A stretch of DNA of 64,000 bases from NCBI RefSeq assembly GCF_947501785.1, contig NZ_CANMXB010000001.1:1631048-1695047 (forward strand), in the 5' to 3' direction. This document shows positions 23,318-32,916 of this stretch, piece after piece. The first letter of the stretch is position 1; every line of letters starts with the position of its first letter. The notes beneath the pieces were generated by a model. That model had not been told where the DNA came from, searched no databases, and was given only the letters and a program-made list of their open reading frames with translations. The stretch is from an uncultured Litoreibacter sp. GTDB lineage: Bacteria > Pseudomonadota > Alphaproteobacteria > Rhodobacterales > Rhodobacteraceae. The position numbers and the translations under genes are program-made.

Positions 23318-26300
23318 ATCTCTTCGACCATCACGACGCCGCCCAGCGACTTGATCGCGCCCTTGACCTTGGGGTTCACGGCGAATTTGTCACCCAGCGC
23401 CACCTCGACCTCCCCCGGCAAGTCGGGGTTCATCAGGCACAAGGACACCGGACCGCGTGCGCGTATGGATTTGTCCTGACCCGAACGCTCCAGCACCGAG
23501 GCGATGGACGCAATCACCGCGTCATCCTCAACAAATATCTTCAACCCCATCGCGCCCGCTTCAACGGCGCCGTCGATCGGCTGGGCGGCGCGACAGAGCA
23601 GTTTCAACTGCTCGGATTCGTAGGTGGCCTCCACCGTCAGCACCACGTTGTTGCCGGTCATCAAATGCTCGCCCGAGCTTTCCAGCGTGTCGGAGAACAC
23701 CGTCACTTCGAACATGCCCGACGGGTCGGAGCCTTGCACAAAGGCAAAGCGGTTGCCGCGCGCCGATTTGCGTTCCTGACGGCCCGAAATTGTCGCCGCC
23801 AGCTTGGCCACAATGGCCCCGCCTTGAACGCGTTCTTCGATCTCGGCAAGCGTCAGCACGCCCTTGCGCTTGAGCGCCAAAACATAGTCATCCAGCGGGT
23901 GGCCCGACAGATAGAAACCGACAGCTGTAAACTCCTGCGCCAGACGTTCCGACGGCAACCAGTCATCTACGGGGGATAGGCGCGGCTCCGGCAGGTCGTC
24001 GCCCGCCTCCCCGAACAGCGACACTTGGTTCGAACTGCGCTGCTCGTGGATCGCAGCGGAGTAGCTGACCAGCCCGTCCAAAGATGCGAACACTCGGTGC
24101 CGGTTGGGGTCCAGTTGGTCAAATGCGCCGGACCGCGCGAGCATCTCCAACGGCCGTTTACCGACCCGTTTCAGATCAACCCGGCGGGCAAAGTCAAAGA
24201 GCGTGGCAAAAGGCTTCTCGACGCCATCCACCACGCGGGCGTCCGTCACCAGCCGCATCGCCTCGACGCCCACGTTTTTCAACCCGCCTAGCGCGTAAAC
24301 TACTTTGCCATCGGCCACGCTGAACGTCGCCGCCGACCGGTTCACGCAAGGCGGGACGATCTCGATGTCCAGAACCTTGGTGATCTCTTCCTTATAAACC
24401 CCAAGTTTATCAGTAAGATGCAGGTCGCAGTTCATAACGCCGGCCATGAACTCAACCGGGTGGTTGGCCTTCAGCCACGCTGTCTGGTAGCTGACCACAG
24501 CATAGGCGGCGGCGTGCGATTTGTTGAAACCGTAATTGGCAAATTTCTCAAGCAGGTCAAATACTTCGCGCGCCTTCTTCGCGTCGACGCCATTCTCCTT
24601 CGCGCCCGCTTCAAACTTGGGCCGCTCCGCGTCCATCGCTTCCTTGATCTTCTTGCCCATGGCGCGGCGCAGCAGGTCAGCACCGCCAAGCGAGTAGCCC
24701 GCCATGACCTGCGCAATCTCCATCACCTGTTCCTGGTAGACGATGATGCCTTGGGTTTCGGCCAAGATGTGGTCGATCAAAGGGTGAATGGATTCAAGCT
24801 CTTTCAGCCCGTTCTTCACCTCGCAGTAAGTCGGGATATTCTCCATCGGGCCCGGCCGGTATAACGCCACCAGCGCCACGATATCCTCAATGCAAGTGGG
24901 CTTCATGCGCCGCAGCGCGTCCATCATGCCCGAGCTTTCCACCTGGAATACGGCCACCGTTTTGGCGGACGAATAGAGGTCGTACGACTTCTTATCATCC
25001 AGCGGGATCGCCCCGATATCGTTCTCTGCCCCTGCGGGCGGTTCGTAAATCTGCGACCCGTCCGCCGCGATATGAAGAGGCCGGTCCAAGAGGTCGATGG
25101 CGTTCTGGATCACGGTCAGGGTCTTCAGCCCCAGAAAGTCGAATTTGACCAGCCCGGCCTGTTCCACCCATTTCATGTTGAATTGGGTTGCGGGCATGTC
25201 GGAACGCGGGTCCTGATACAATGGCACCAACGCGTCCAGAGGCCGGTCGCCGATCACCACTCCAGCCGCGTGGGTGGAGGCATTGCGCAACAACCCCTCA
25301 ACCTGCTGCCCGTAGTCCAGCAGGCGGGCCACGACCTCTTCGTTCTTGGCCTCTTCGCGCAGCTTCGGCTCATCCGCCAAAGCCTTCTCAATGGACACCG
25401 GCTTGACCCCCTCTACGGGGATCATCTTCGACAACCGGTCCACCTGCCCATAGGGCATTTGCAGCACCCGCCCAATGTCGCGCACCGCGGCCTTGGACAG
25501 CAACGCACCAAAGGTGATGATCTGCCCCACCTTGTCGCGGCCGTATTTCTCTTGGACGTAGCGGATCACCTCTTCGCGGCGGTCCATGCAGAAGTCGATG
25601 TCGAAATCGGGCATCGACACCCGTTCGGGGTTCAAAAACCGCTCAAACAGAAGCGAGTAGCGCAACGGGTCCAAATCGGTGATCGTCAGCGCATAGGCCA
25701 CCAACGACCCCGCGCCCGAGCCGCGCCCCGGTCCTACCGGGATGTCGTGATCCTTGGCCCAATGGATGAAATCCGCCACGATTAGGAAGTATCCCGGGAA
25801 ACCCATGCCCTCGATGATGCCCAGCTCAAAATCCAGCCGCTTCTGGTATTCTTCAACCTCTGCGGCATGCGGGATCACGGCCAGCCGCGCTTGCAGCCCC
25901 TCATTGGCCTGACGGCGCAGCTCCTCGATCTCGTTATCGGCAAATTTCGGCAGGATCGGGTCCCGCTTGTAGGTCTTAAACGCGCAGCGTTTGGCGATTT
26001 CAACTGTGTTTTCAAGCGCTTCCGGAAGGTCGGCAAACAGGGCCGCCATCTCCTGCGGTGACTTGAAATAGTGCTGCGGCGTCAGCTTGCGGCGTTCGCT
26101 TTGCTGGTCAACATAGGCGCCGTCCGCGATGCAGATCAGCGCGTCATGCGCTTCGTACATATCGGCCTTCGGGAAATACACGTCATTGGTCGCGACGAGC
26201 GGCAACCCCATGGCATAGGCCATTTCGACATGACCGCGCTCGCTTTGCCGTTCGGCATCTGGCAGCCCATCTTCGGTCGGGTGGCGCTGCAACTCGACAT

Positions 26301-26814
26301 AGAGGCGGTCCGGATAGGTCTGCGCCAATTGGCGCATCATCGCCTCCGCTTTGGGCTGCTGGCCGCCGCGCAAATGCCGCCCGATTGGGCCGTCCGGGCC
26401 GCCGGTCAGGCAGATCAGGCCTTCCGCGTGCTCCTTCAATTCTGCCATCGTCACCTGCGGCAACTGCCCTTCGGCATCCAGATAGAGGCAGGAGTTCAGC
26501 TTCATCAGGTTCTCGTAGCCGGCCTCATTCTGCGCCAGCAGCACAATCGGGGCCGGTTCGCGGACCTTTTCGCCGGGCGCGGCTTGATCATAGGCCAGGT
26601 CCACCTGACAGCCGACAATCGGCTGCACCCCGGCCCCAGACGCGTATTCAGAAAATTCCAGCGCCGCGAACATGTTGTTGGTGTCTGTGATCGCCACGGC
26701 GGGCATTTGGGCGTCCTGGCACATGCCCGCCAGCTTTTTAAGGCGGATCGCGCCTTCCAAAAGCGAGTATTCGCTGTGCACGCGCAGGTGGATGAATCGG
26801 GGTTGGTCAGCCAT
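23314..26814 (-). CDS. dnaE: DNA polymerase III subunit alpha
   Basis: 1166 residues, the replicative polymerase catalytic subunit. An N-terminal PHP domain starts at FIHLRVHSEYSLLEGAI. The polymerase active-site region includes VGPGRGSGAGSLVAYAL and PDFDIDFCMDRREEVI with catalytic Asp residues. The helix-hairpin-helix, OB-fold (about 990-1070) and C-terminal tau-binding region follow. The length fits DnaE1, not the shorter error-prone DnaE2, and no imuA/imuB genes are nearby. It lies 83 bp downstream of the 388-residue protein gene on the same strand. Confidence 0.95.
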   Translation of the reverse strand: MADQPRFIHLRVHSEYSLLEGAIRLKKLAGMCQDAQMPAVAITDTNNMFAALEFSEYASGAGVQPIVGCQVDLAYDQAAPGEKVREPAPIVLLAQNEAGYENLMKLNSCLYLDAEGQLPQVTMAELKEHAEGLICLTGGPDGPIGRHLRGGQQPKAEAMMRQLAQTYPDRLYVELQRHPTEDGLPDAERQSERGHVEMAYAMGLPLVATNDVYFPKADMYEAHDALICIADGAYVDQQSERRKLTPQHYFKSPQEMAALFADLPEALENTVEIAKRCAFKTYKRDPILPKFADNEIEELRRQANEGLQARLAVIPHAAEVEEYQKRLDFELGIIEGMGFPGYFLIVADFIHWAKDHDIPVGPGRGSGAGSLVAYALTITDLDPLRYSLLFERFLNPERVSMPDFDIDFCMDRREEVIRYVQEKYGRDKVGQIITFGALLSKAAVRDIGRVLQMPYGQVDRLSKMIPVEGVKPVSIEKALADEPKLREEAKNEEVVARLLDYGQQVEGLLRNASTHAAGVVIGDRPLDALVPLYQDPRSDMPATQFNMKWVEQAGLVKFDFLGLKTLTVIQNAIDLLDRPLHIAADGSQIYEPPAGAENDIGAIPLDDKKSYDLYSSAKTVAVFQVESSGMMDALRRMKPTCIEDIVALVALYRPGPMENIPTYCEVKNGLKELESIHPLIDHILAETQGIIVYQEQVMEIAQVMAGYSLGGADLLRRAMGKKIKEAMDAERPKFEAGAKENGVDAKKAREVFDLLEKFANYGFNKSHAAAYAVVSYQTAWLKANHPVEFMAGVMNCDLHLTDKLGVYKEEITKVLDIEIVPPCVNRSAATFSVADGKVVYALGGLKNVGVEAMRLVTDARVVDGVEKPFATLFDFARRVDLKRVGKRPLEMLARSGAFDQLDPNRHRVFASLDGLVSYSAAIHEQRSSNQVSLFGEAGDDLPEPRLSPVDDWLPSERLAQEFTAVGFYLSGHPLDDYVLALKRKGVLTLAEIEERVQGGAIVAKLAATISGRQERKSARGNRFAFVQGSDPSGMFEVTVFSDTLESSGEHLMTGNNVVLTVEATYESEQLKLLCRAAQPIDGAVEAGAMGLKIFVEDDAVIASIASVLERSGQDKSIRARGPVSLCLMNPDLPGEVEVALGDKFAVNPKVKGAIKSLGGVVMVEEI

Positions 26815-26897
26815 GGCACCACATTATATCGCAGCGGGCTGAGGGGAAGCGGGAAAATGTGGGGCGTCCCGGCTTTGTTGTGGATGGTTTTGTGGGC

Positions 26898-28064
26898 CTA
26901 GCGCAGGCTGGACCGTTTCGGGTCAGTCTTGTGGCCCTGACCGGTTGTCATCAGGTCGTTGACCAGTGCTTTGCGCTCAGATGGGCCTCCGACAACGCAG
27001 TCTTCCAGCTCTTCAGGAAAAATCAAAGTGATGGGGACAACGCGCACCCGCGACAATGGCATGTCAGCAATTTGGGCAAGGCCGGACGGGATCGGAAGGT
27101 CAATCAATGCGCCCGCAGGTTCAGCGTAGCCGGAAACCACCCACCCATTGGGCACACAAGGTGTCGGCAGATCCACGGACATCACGCCATGCTCGTCCAG
27201 CAGATCGCCAAGCCCTTTCTGAAAAGCGCAGACGCGTGCCAGCTGCTCTATGCTCTTGAAGGCCCAGCTGTCACGCACCAGATCGGCATCCATGGACTGC
27301 CAGCCCGGTATCTCGATATACATCTCCATCCCGTAGCCATTGGCGATGGTCTCGCCGCGGAACGGCGCAAAAGGGTCGCTCAACCCATCGGAGGCGATGA
27401 TGAGGCTGTTCTCGGTCCGTACTATGCGGAAGGCCTGCGTCTGAGTGGGCCAAGCCGGGGCGCCTTTCAGCTCTGGGCAGACAGGGTAGCCGAAATAATC
27501 CGGGTCTGTGCGACCCACCTTGTCCCAATAGGCATCACGCGCAGCCAATGTGGCATCAATCGCCTTTGGCTTGGAGCCGGGCAATGCGATATGGCCATCC
27601 CGGACGCGCAGGCGCTTTGCTTTGCTGTCGGAAGCCGGCGCGGAAGTTGGGGCAGCTACAGGAGCAGGAGCGGGAGCAACCGGCGCAGGTTCAGCCGGTT
27701 TGGCGGGCGTCGCGCCAATGACACCGAATTCGCCATTGGAACTGGTCGCAACTGTCTCCGACTTGCGGGGGCGGTCCGGACGCTCGTCCATATCAGCCAC
27801 GCGGGCAGCAAGGCCCATAATGTCAAAATCTTTGGCAGCTTCTGCGGCAAGCTGCTCAGCCGAGCGGCCAAATTCGTCCTTGATGTCGCTGTCGCGCATG
27901 CTTTTGGCCCGGCGTGCCACAGGCGGCGGTGCGGCAGGCGCAAGTTGAAGGGCAGGCTCTGGTGCGGGACTCGCGGGTGCAACGGCCGGGGCCGCGTCCA
28001 GCGCGTCCTTTGCCCGTTGGGCCACCTTTTCCTTGGTGTCTCGCGATAGAAGCCGCTTTAGCAT
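26898..28064 (-). CDS. Protein of unknown function, Pro/Ala-rich N-terminus, possible SUFU-like C-terminal domain
   Basis: 388 residues. ATG 28064 is preferred to GTG 28070 because AAAGGA lies 7 bp upstream of it. Residues about 20-165 are low-complexity, rich in Pro and Ala with charged patches, and probably disordered. Residues about 165-388 form a conserved-looking globular domain with GYGMEMYIEIPGWQSMDADL, FKSIEQLARVCAFQKGLGD and VRVVPITLIFPEEL. The order of these segments recalls bacterial suppressor-of-fused (SUFU) domains; this is a weak resemblance by eye. No signal peptide or membrane segment. It lies upstream of dnaE on the same strand and may be cotranscribed. Confidence 0.6.
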   Translation of the reverse strand: MLKRLLSRDTKEKVAQRAKDALDAAPAVAPASPAPEPALQLAPAAPPPVARRAKSMRDSDIKDEFGRSAEQLAAEAAKDFDIMGLAARVADMDERPDRPRKSETVATSSNGEFGVIGATPAKPAEPAPVAPAPAPVAAPTSAPASDSKAKRLRVRDGHIALPGSKPKAIDATLAARDAYWDKVGRTDPDYFGYPVCPELKGAPAWPTQTQAFRIVRTENSLIIASDGLSDPFAPFRGETIANGYGMEMYIEIPGWQSMDADLVRDSWAFKSIEQLARVCAFQKGLGDLLDEHGVMSVDLPTPCVPNGWVVSGYAEPAGALIDLPIPSGLAQIADMPLSRVRVVPITLIFPEELEDCVVGGPSERKALVNDLMTTGQGHKTDPKRSSLR

Positions 28065-28155
28065 CCCCACGTCCTTTCACCCTTTACTCGCACCGAAATT
28101 GGTTGTTCGTCGTTCATACATCGCTAATCAATGGGTCATTTTCTGGGCGTTTGTG

Positions 28156-28237
28156 TGCACAGCCTGTGCAAACTCACTTTTCTTTTCGGCGCTATGCTTG
28201 CCAATGCGGTCTGCTCCAGCATAGCATCGTCATGCTA
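28156..28237. promoter_or_regulatory. Two inverted repeats upstream of xdhA
   Basis: TGCACAGCCTGTGCA (28156-28170) is a perfect 7-bp inverted repeat with a single-base centre. TAGCATCGTCATGCTA (28222-28237) is a perfect 6-bp repeat with a 4-nt centre. Both are in the divergent gap before the xdh-nucleoside transporter operon, 153 and 86 bp upstream of the xdhA ATG. They are candidate operators for a purine-responsive regulator, which is not encoded next to the operon. Confidence 0.5.
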
Positions 28238-28322
28238 CCAAGCTTTTCGCGCCGTCTACGCCGCATCGACGCCGCATCCACGAGAGCCAACCAACGGAGT
28301 AAGGCGGCAGGATACTTCATAT

Positions 28323-29687
28323 ATGGTGACGTTTCTTCTGAATGGGGAAATCGTTCAAAGCCGGGTCGAGCCGACAGACACGTTGCTGGATTTTCTGCGC
28401 GACCGGATGGGGCTGACGGGCACTAAAGAGGGCTGCAACGAGGGCGATTGCGGGGCCTGCTCGGTCATTGTGACCGGCGAAGACGGCGTTGCGCGGGCCA
28501 TGAATGCCTGCATCCTGTTCATGCCGCAACTGCAGGGCCGCGCCGTTCGCACTGTCGAAGGCATCGCCGGGCCCACAGGCGATTTACACCCCGTCCAGCA
28601 AGCCATGGTGGATCATCACGGCTCGCAATGCGGCTTTTGTACGCCCGGCATTATTACATCTTTGGCCGCCGCGCACAAAAACGGGGAAACGGATCACAAA
28701 GACCAGCTGGCGGGCAACCTGTGCCGCTGCACGGGCTACGTTCCCATTTTGCGTGCGGCTAAGGCGGCTGAGGTCGCGAAGGCGCCCACCTGGATGGCTG
28801 AGGATGTCAGCGCAATCGACGGGCTGCCGTCCGAATTCACGTTGCCCGAAAGCGCAGATGAGCTGGCCGCATGGTACCGGGAGCACCCCGACGCTACGCT
28901 GATCGGCGGCGCTACAGATGTGGGTCTGTGGGTCACCAAACAGCTGCGAGACCTAAATAAAGTCGCTTTTCTGGGGCGTTGCGCCGATCTGCAACAGATC
29001 GAGCTCAGCGAAAGCGGCATCCGTATCGGGGCCGCCTGCACGATCACCCAAGTGCTGGAAGCGATGCGTGACCCCCACCCGTTTTTCGCCGAAATGTTGC
29101 GCCGCTATGGCTCGGTGCAAGTGCGCAATGCGGCGACCATCGGCGGCAACATTGCAAATGGCTCGCCCATCGGGGACAGTCCACCCGCCCTGATCGCACT
29201 GGGCGCAGAGCTGCATCTGCGCAAAGGTGGTGACCGGCGGTCGATGCCAATCGAGGATTTCTTCATTGAATACGGCCAACAGGACCGCGCGCCGGGCGAG
29301 TTCGTAGAGGCCGTCACCATCCCCCGCCAACCCGACACGCTGCGCTGCTACAAGATATCCAAACGTTTCGATCAGGACATTTCCGCGGTCTGCGGCTGTT
29401 TCAACATCGTGGTTGATGGGGGCAAAGTCGCCTCAGCGCGTATCGCATTCGGCGGCATGGCCGGCACTCCCAAACGCGCTTCGCATGTCGAGGCAGCTTT
29501 GGAAGGCCAGCCTTGGGCGCAAGCAACGATAGATGCCGCCAAAGCCGCATTCGCGCAGGATTTCACCCCGATGAGCGACATGCGTGCCTCCGCCGAGTAT
29601 CGGTTGGCTGTCGCGCAAGGGTTGATGCAGCGCTGCTTTGAAGAACCACAAGGCGTGGCGACAAACGTGTTGGAGGTCCGTGCATGA
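28323..29687 (+). CDS. xdhA: Xanthine dehydrogenase small subunit (2Fe-2S and FAD domains)
   Basis: 454 residues. The N-terminal ferredoxin-like domain carries Cys38, Cys43 and Cys46 (CNEGDCGAC). The second 2Fe-2S domain has CGFCTPG and CRCTGY (about residues 105-145). The FAD domain follows with [11 protein letters not shown] and [17 protein letters not shown]. It passes electrons from the molybdenum subunit to NAD+. ATG 28323 begins the conserved MVTFLLNGE; the frame opens 64 codons earlier, but that part looks non-coding. It overlaps xdhB by 4 bp (ATGA). Confidence 0.94.
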   Translation: MVTFLLNGEIVQSRVEPTDTLLDFLRDRMGLTGTKEGCNEGDCGACSVIVTGEDGVARAMNACILFMPQLQGRAVRTVEGIAGPTGDLHPVQQAMVDHHGSQCGFCTPGIITSLAAAHKNGETDHKDQLAGNLCRCTGYVPILRAAKAAEVAKAPTWMAEDVSAIDGLPSEFTLPESADELAAWYREHPDATLIGGATDVGLWVTKQLRDLNKVAFLGRCADLQQIELSESGIRIGAACTITQVLEAMRDPHPFFAEMLRRYGSVQVRNAATIGGNIANGSPIGDSPPALIALGAELHLRKGGDRRSMPIEDFFIEYGQQDRAPGEFVEAVTIPRQPDTLRCYKISKRFDQDISAVCGCFNIVVDGGKVASARIAFGGMAGTPKRASHVEAALEGQPWAQATIDAAKAAFAQDFTPMSDMRASAEYRLAVAQGLMQRCFEEPQGVATNVLEVRA

Positions 29688-31957
29688 GCGTTCACCTCTC
29701 TCAAAAACACGATAGCGGCCCGCTGCACGTCACCGGTGCCGCGCGTTACACCGACGATATCCCGACCCCGGCCAACACGCTGCATCTGGCCTTCGGGCAA
29801 TCCACCATCGCGCGCGGCACGATTAAGCAGATGGCTCTCGGGCCAGTAGAGGCCGCTGATGGCGTCGTCGCGGTGCAGACGGCGCGCGATCTGCCCTTTG
29901 ACAACGATGTCTCCCCGTCCGCTCACGACGAACCGCTGCTGAGCCCTGGCCCCGTGAACTACATCGGCCAGCCCATTTTTCTGGTGGTGGCCACCTCGCA
30001 TTTGGCAGCGCGCAAAGCGGCGCGGCTGGGCCAGATCAGCTATGAGGAGCAAACCCCGATACTTACCATTGATCAGGCGTTAGAGGCGGAAAGCCGATTT
30101 GAAGAGGGTCCCCGCATCTATGCCAAGGGCGACGTTCAAGCGGCTTTGGAGCGCGCCAAGCACAGGCTGACGGGCTCCATCGATATCGGTGGGCAGGAAC
30201 ATTTCTACCTTGAAGGCCACGCCGCCCTCGCCGTGCCGCAGGACGGCGGCGAGATGGTGGTGCATGCATCTTCTCAACACCCGACCGAAATTCAGCACAA
30301 GGTGGCTGAAGCGCTGGGCAAACCGATGAACGCGGTGCGCGTGGAGGTGCGCCGCATGGGCGGCGGCTTTGGGGGTAAGGAAAGTCAGGGCAACGCCCTG
30401 TGCGTCGCCTGCGCGGTTGCCGCCAAGCTGACCGGCTGGCCGTGCAAGATGCGCTATGACCGCGACGACGACATGGTGATCACCGGCAAGCGACATGACT
30501 TCCGGATCGACTATGACGTGGGCTTTGACGATCAGGGTCGCGTCAGCGGCGTGGACTTCACGCAATACGCCCGCTGTGGCTGGGCGCAGGACCTGTCCCT
30601 GCCCGTTGCCGACCGGGCCATGCTGCATGCGGACAACGCCTATCTGCTGGACCATGCCCGCATCACATCGCACCGATTGAAGACCAACACCCAAAGCGCC
30701 ACGGCGTTTCGCGGATTTGGCGGGCCGCAAGGCATGGTGGGGATTGAGCGGGTGATGGACGAGGTAGCGCATCACCTTGGCCTTGATCCGCTGAAGGTGC
30801 GCCGCGCGAATTACTACCCATCCGCTGTGAGTATTTCTGCCAAAACGAAACCCACGACGCCATACGGGATGGAGGTCACCGACAGCATCCTGCATGAGAT
30901 GACGGACGCGTTGGAGGCATCTTCCGATTATCAAGCCCGCCGCGCGGCTGTGTCCGATTGGAATGCAGCAAACCCGGTCTTGAAGCGTGGCATAGCCCTG
31001 ACGCCGGTGAAGTTCGGAATCTCCTTCACGCTGACCCACTTAAATCAAGCCGGTGCATTGGTGCATGTCTATCAGGACGGGTCGATCCATCTGAACCACG
31101 GCGGCACAGAGATGGGGCAAGGCCTGTTCACCAAAGTAGCACAAGTTGCGGCCTCGGTCTTTGGTGTCAGCGCGGACAAGGTGCAGATCACGGCCACTGA
31201 TACCGGCAAAGTGCCCAATACGTCCGCCACGGCGGCCTCCTCCGGGACTGATCTAAATGGCATGGCTGTGAAAGCGGCCTGCGAGACCATTTGCGACCGC
31301 ATTGCCGCGCATCTGGGCGGCGAAGTGACATTTACGGATGGCAAAGTCATCACAGGCGAACGGGACCTTAGCTTCGAAGAAGCCGTCAAAGACGCCTACG
31401 AAAACCGCGTGTCCCTGTCGGCTACGGGCTTTTACGCGACACCTGAAGTGGCCTGGGATCGGATCAAGGGGGCGGGTCGCCCGTTCTTCTACTTCGCTTA
31501 TGGTGCCGCTGTGACGGAGGTCGTCATAGACACGCTGACCGGCGAAAACCGCATCCTGCGCGCTGACATCTTGCATGACTGTGGTGCGTCTCTGAACCCC
31601 GCCTTGGACATCGGCCAGATTGAGGGCGGCTACGTGCAAGGGGCGGGCTGGCTGACCATGGAGGAACTGGTCTGGGACGACTCAGGCGCGCTGAAGACCC
31701 ACGCGCCCGCCACCTACAAAATCCCCTGCGCCAGCGACGCGCCGGAGGTGTTCAACGTGGCCCTTTGGGATGGTGAGAACTCGTCCGAGACCATTTACCG
31801 TTCCAAAGCCGTGGGGGAGCCGCCGCTGATGCTGGGCATTTCCGCGCTGATGGCGCTGTCGGATGCCGTAGCCAGTTGCGGTGCAGCGTACCCCAACCTT
31901 CATGCGCCTGCGACGGCCGAACGGGTGCTGGCCGCCATTCAGCAGGTGAAGAAATGA
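29684..31957 (+). CDS. xdhB: Xanthine dehydrogenase large subunit (molybdopterin-binding)
   Basis: 757 residues. It binds the molybdenum cofactor and oxidises hypoxanthine and xanthine to urate. Visible are [10 protein letters not shown] near the N-terminus, [13 protein letters not shown] (about 222-234) and FRGFGGPQG (about 343-351) as molybdopterin-contacting loops. The catalytic glutamate is Glu712 in AVGEPPLM. All are intact, so the enzyme should be active. It overlaps xdhA and xdhC by 4 bp each. Confidence 0.95.
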   Translation: MSVHLSQKHDSGPLHVTGAARYTDDIPTPANTLHLAFGQSTIARGTIKQMALGPVEAADGVVAVQTARDLPFDNDVSPSAHDEPLLSPGPVNYIGQPIFLVVATSHLAARKAARLGQISYEEQTPILTIDQALEAESRFEEGPRIYAKGDVQAALERAKHRLTGSIDIGGQEHFYLEGHAALAVPQDGGEMVVHASSQHPTEIQHKVAEALGKPMNAVRVEVRRMGGGFGGKESQGNALCVACAVAAKLTGWPCKMRYDRDDDMVITGKRHDFRIDYDVGFDDQGRVSGVDFTQYARCGWAQDLSLPVADRAMLHADNAYLLDHARITSHRLKTNTQSATAFRGFGGPQGMVGIERVMDEVAHHLGLDPLKVRRANYYPSAVSISAKTKPTTPYGMEVTDSILHEMTDALEASSDYQARRAAVSDWNAANPVLKRGIALTPVKFGISFTLTHLNQAGALVHVYQDGSIHLNHGGTEMGQGLFTKVAQVAASVFGVSADKVQITATDTGKVPNTSATAASSGTDLNGMAVKAACETICDRIAAHLGGEVTFTDGKVITGERDLSFEEAVKDAYENRVSLSATGFYATPEVAWDRIKGAGRPFFYFAYGAAVTEVVIDTLTGENRILRADILHDCGASLNPALDIGQIEGGYVQGAGWLTMEELVWDDSGALKTHAPATYKIPCASDAPEVFNVALWDGENSSETIYRSKAVGEPPLMLGISALMALSDAVASCGAAYPNLHAPATAERVLAAIQQVKK

Positions 31958-32916
31958 GTTTTGATCTCAAAGCTTTGCGACGCGCAGTTAACGCCTACGG
32001 GGTCGTAGGCCGGATCGTGATCGCTGATCACAAGGGCTCCGCCCCGCGGGAAACCGGGACATCGATGTTGGTCTGGCGCGATGGGCAATCGGGCACCATC
32101 GGCGGCGGCGCGCTGGAGTTTGAGGCGGTCAAAGCAGTGCGCGCGCGGTTGGGCAAAGGCCAGCCGCAGTTGGACAAGGTCCCGCTTGGTCCCGCGCTTG
32201 GGCAATGCTGCGGCGGGGCGGTGACGGTTGTCAGCGAAATCTTCACCCAAGACAGGCTCGATGCCGTGGATACCAAGCAGCCCGTATACGTCAGACGGAT
32301 CACCGGCGAAGCGGACGCGCCGCTGGCCGTGACCCGCGCGGCCGCCAAAGCCCGCAGTGGCAGACCGACGCGCCTACTGCTGCAAAGCGGCTGGCTGGCG
32401 GAGCAAATCGCCACCGAAGCCCATCCGCTTTGGATTTACGGTGCCGGCCATGTGGGGCGGGCGCTGGTTCAAACGCTGACGCCGCTGCCCGATTTCGACA
32501 TCACTTGGGTCGACACCGCCGCCGACAGGTTCCCCGTGGAGACCCCCAGCACCGTCACAATCCTTCCTGTAGCCAACCCGGCCGCCGCCGCTATCCATGC
32601 ACCGCAACACGCAAGGCACCTGATCCTGACCTATTCGCATGCATTGGATCTAGAGCTCTGTCACCAGCTGCTGCAACACGGGTTCACAAGCGTGGGGCTG
32701 ATCGGGTCCAATACCAAATGGGCGCGCTTTCAGACCCGGCTGTCGGCACTTGGCCACGCGCCGCACTCCATCAATCGCATCACCTGCCCCATCGGGGACC
32801 CTGCCTTGGGCAAACATCCGCAGGCTATTGCTTTGGGCGTCGCCTCCGCGCTAGTGATGTCGCTGCGCTCGGGGGAAGAAGATATGGGCGCTACGGGGGG
32901 CCAAGCCACAGCATGA
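31954..32916 (+). CDS. xdhC: Xanthine dehydrogenase accessory protein XdhC
   Basis: 320 residues. XdhC binds the molybdenum cofactor, promotes its sulfuration and inserts it into XdhB. The N-terminal part has GSAPRETGTSMLVW and GTIGGGALEFEAV; the Cys pair in LGQCCGG is in the expected place. The C-terminal Rossmann part has WIYGAGHVGRAL and VGLIGSNTKWARF. ATG 31954 overlaps the xdhB stop (ATGA), and the end overlaps the ABC ATPase start the same way. Confidence 0.94.
   Translation: MSFDLKALRRAVNAYGVVGRIVIADHKGSAPRETGTSMLVWRDGQSGTIGGGALEFEAVKAVRARLGKGQPQLDKVPLGPALGQCCGGAVTVVSEIFTQDRLDAVDTKQPVYVRRITGEADAPLAVTRAAAKARSGRPTRLLLQSGWLAEQIATEAHPLWIYGAGHVGRALVQTLTPLPDFDITWVDTAADRFPVETPSTVTILPVANPAAAAIHAPQHARHLILTYSHALDLELCHQLLQHGFTSVGLIGSNTKWARFQTRLSALGHAPHSINRITCPIGDPALGKHPQAIALGVASALVMSLRSGEEDMGATGGQATA

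Noticed and set aside
23314-26814. Error-prone polymerase DnaE2
   Set aside because: Length and N-terminal PHP domain fit the replicative DnaE1, and no imuA/imuB genes are next to it.
28131-28322. 64-codon N-terminal extension of xdhA
   Set aside because: Not similar to any 2Fe-2S protein N-terminus, covers the promoter palindromes, and the conserved start with a possible ribosome site is at 28323.
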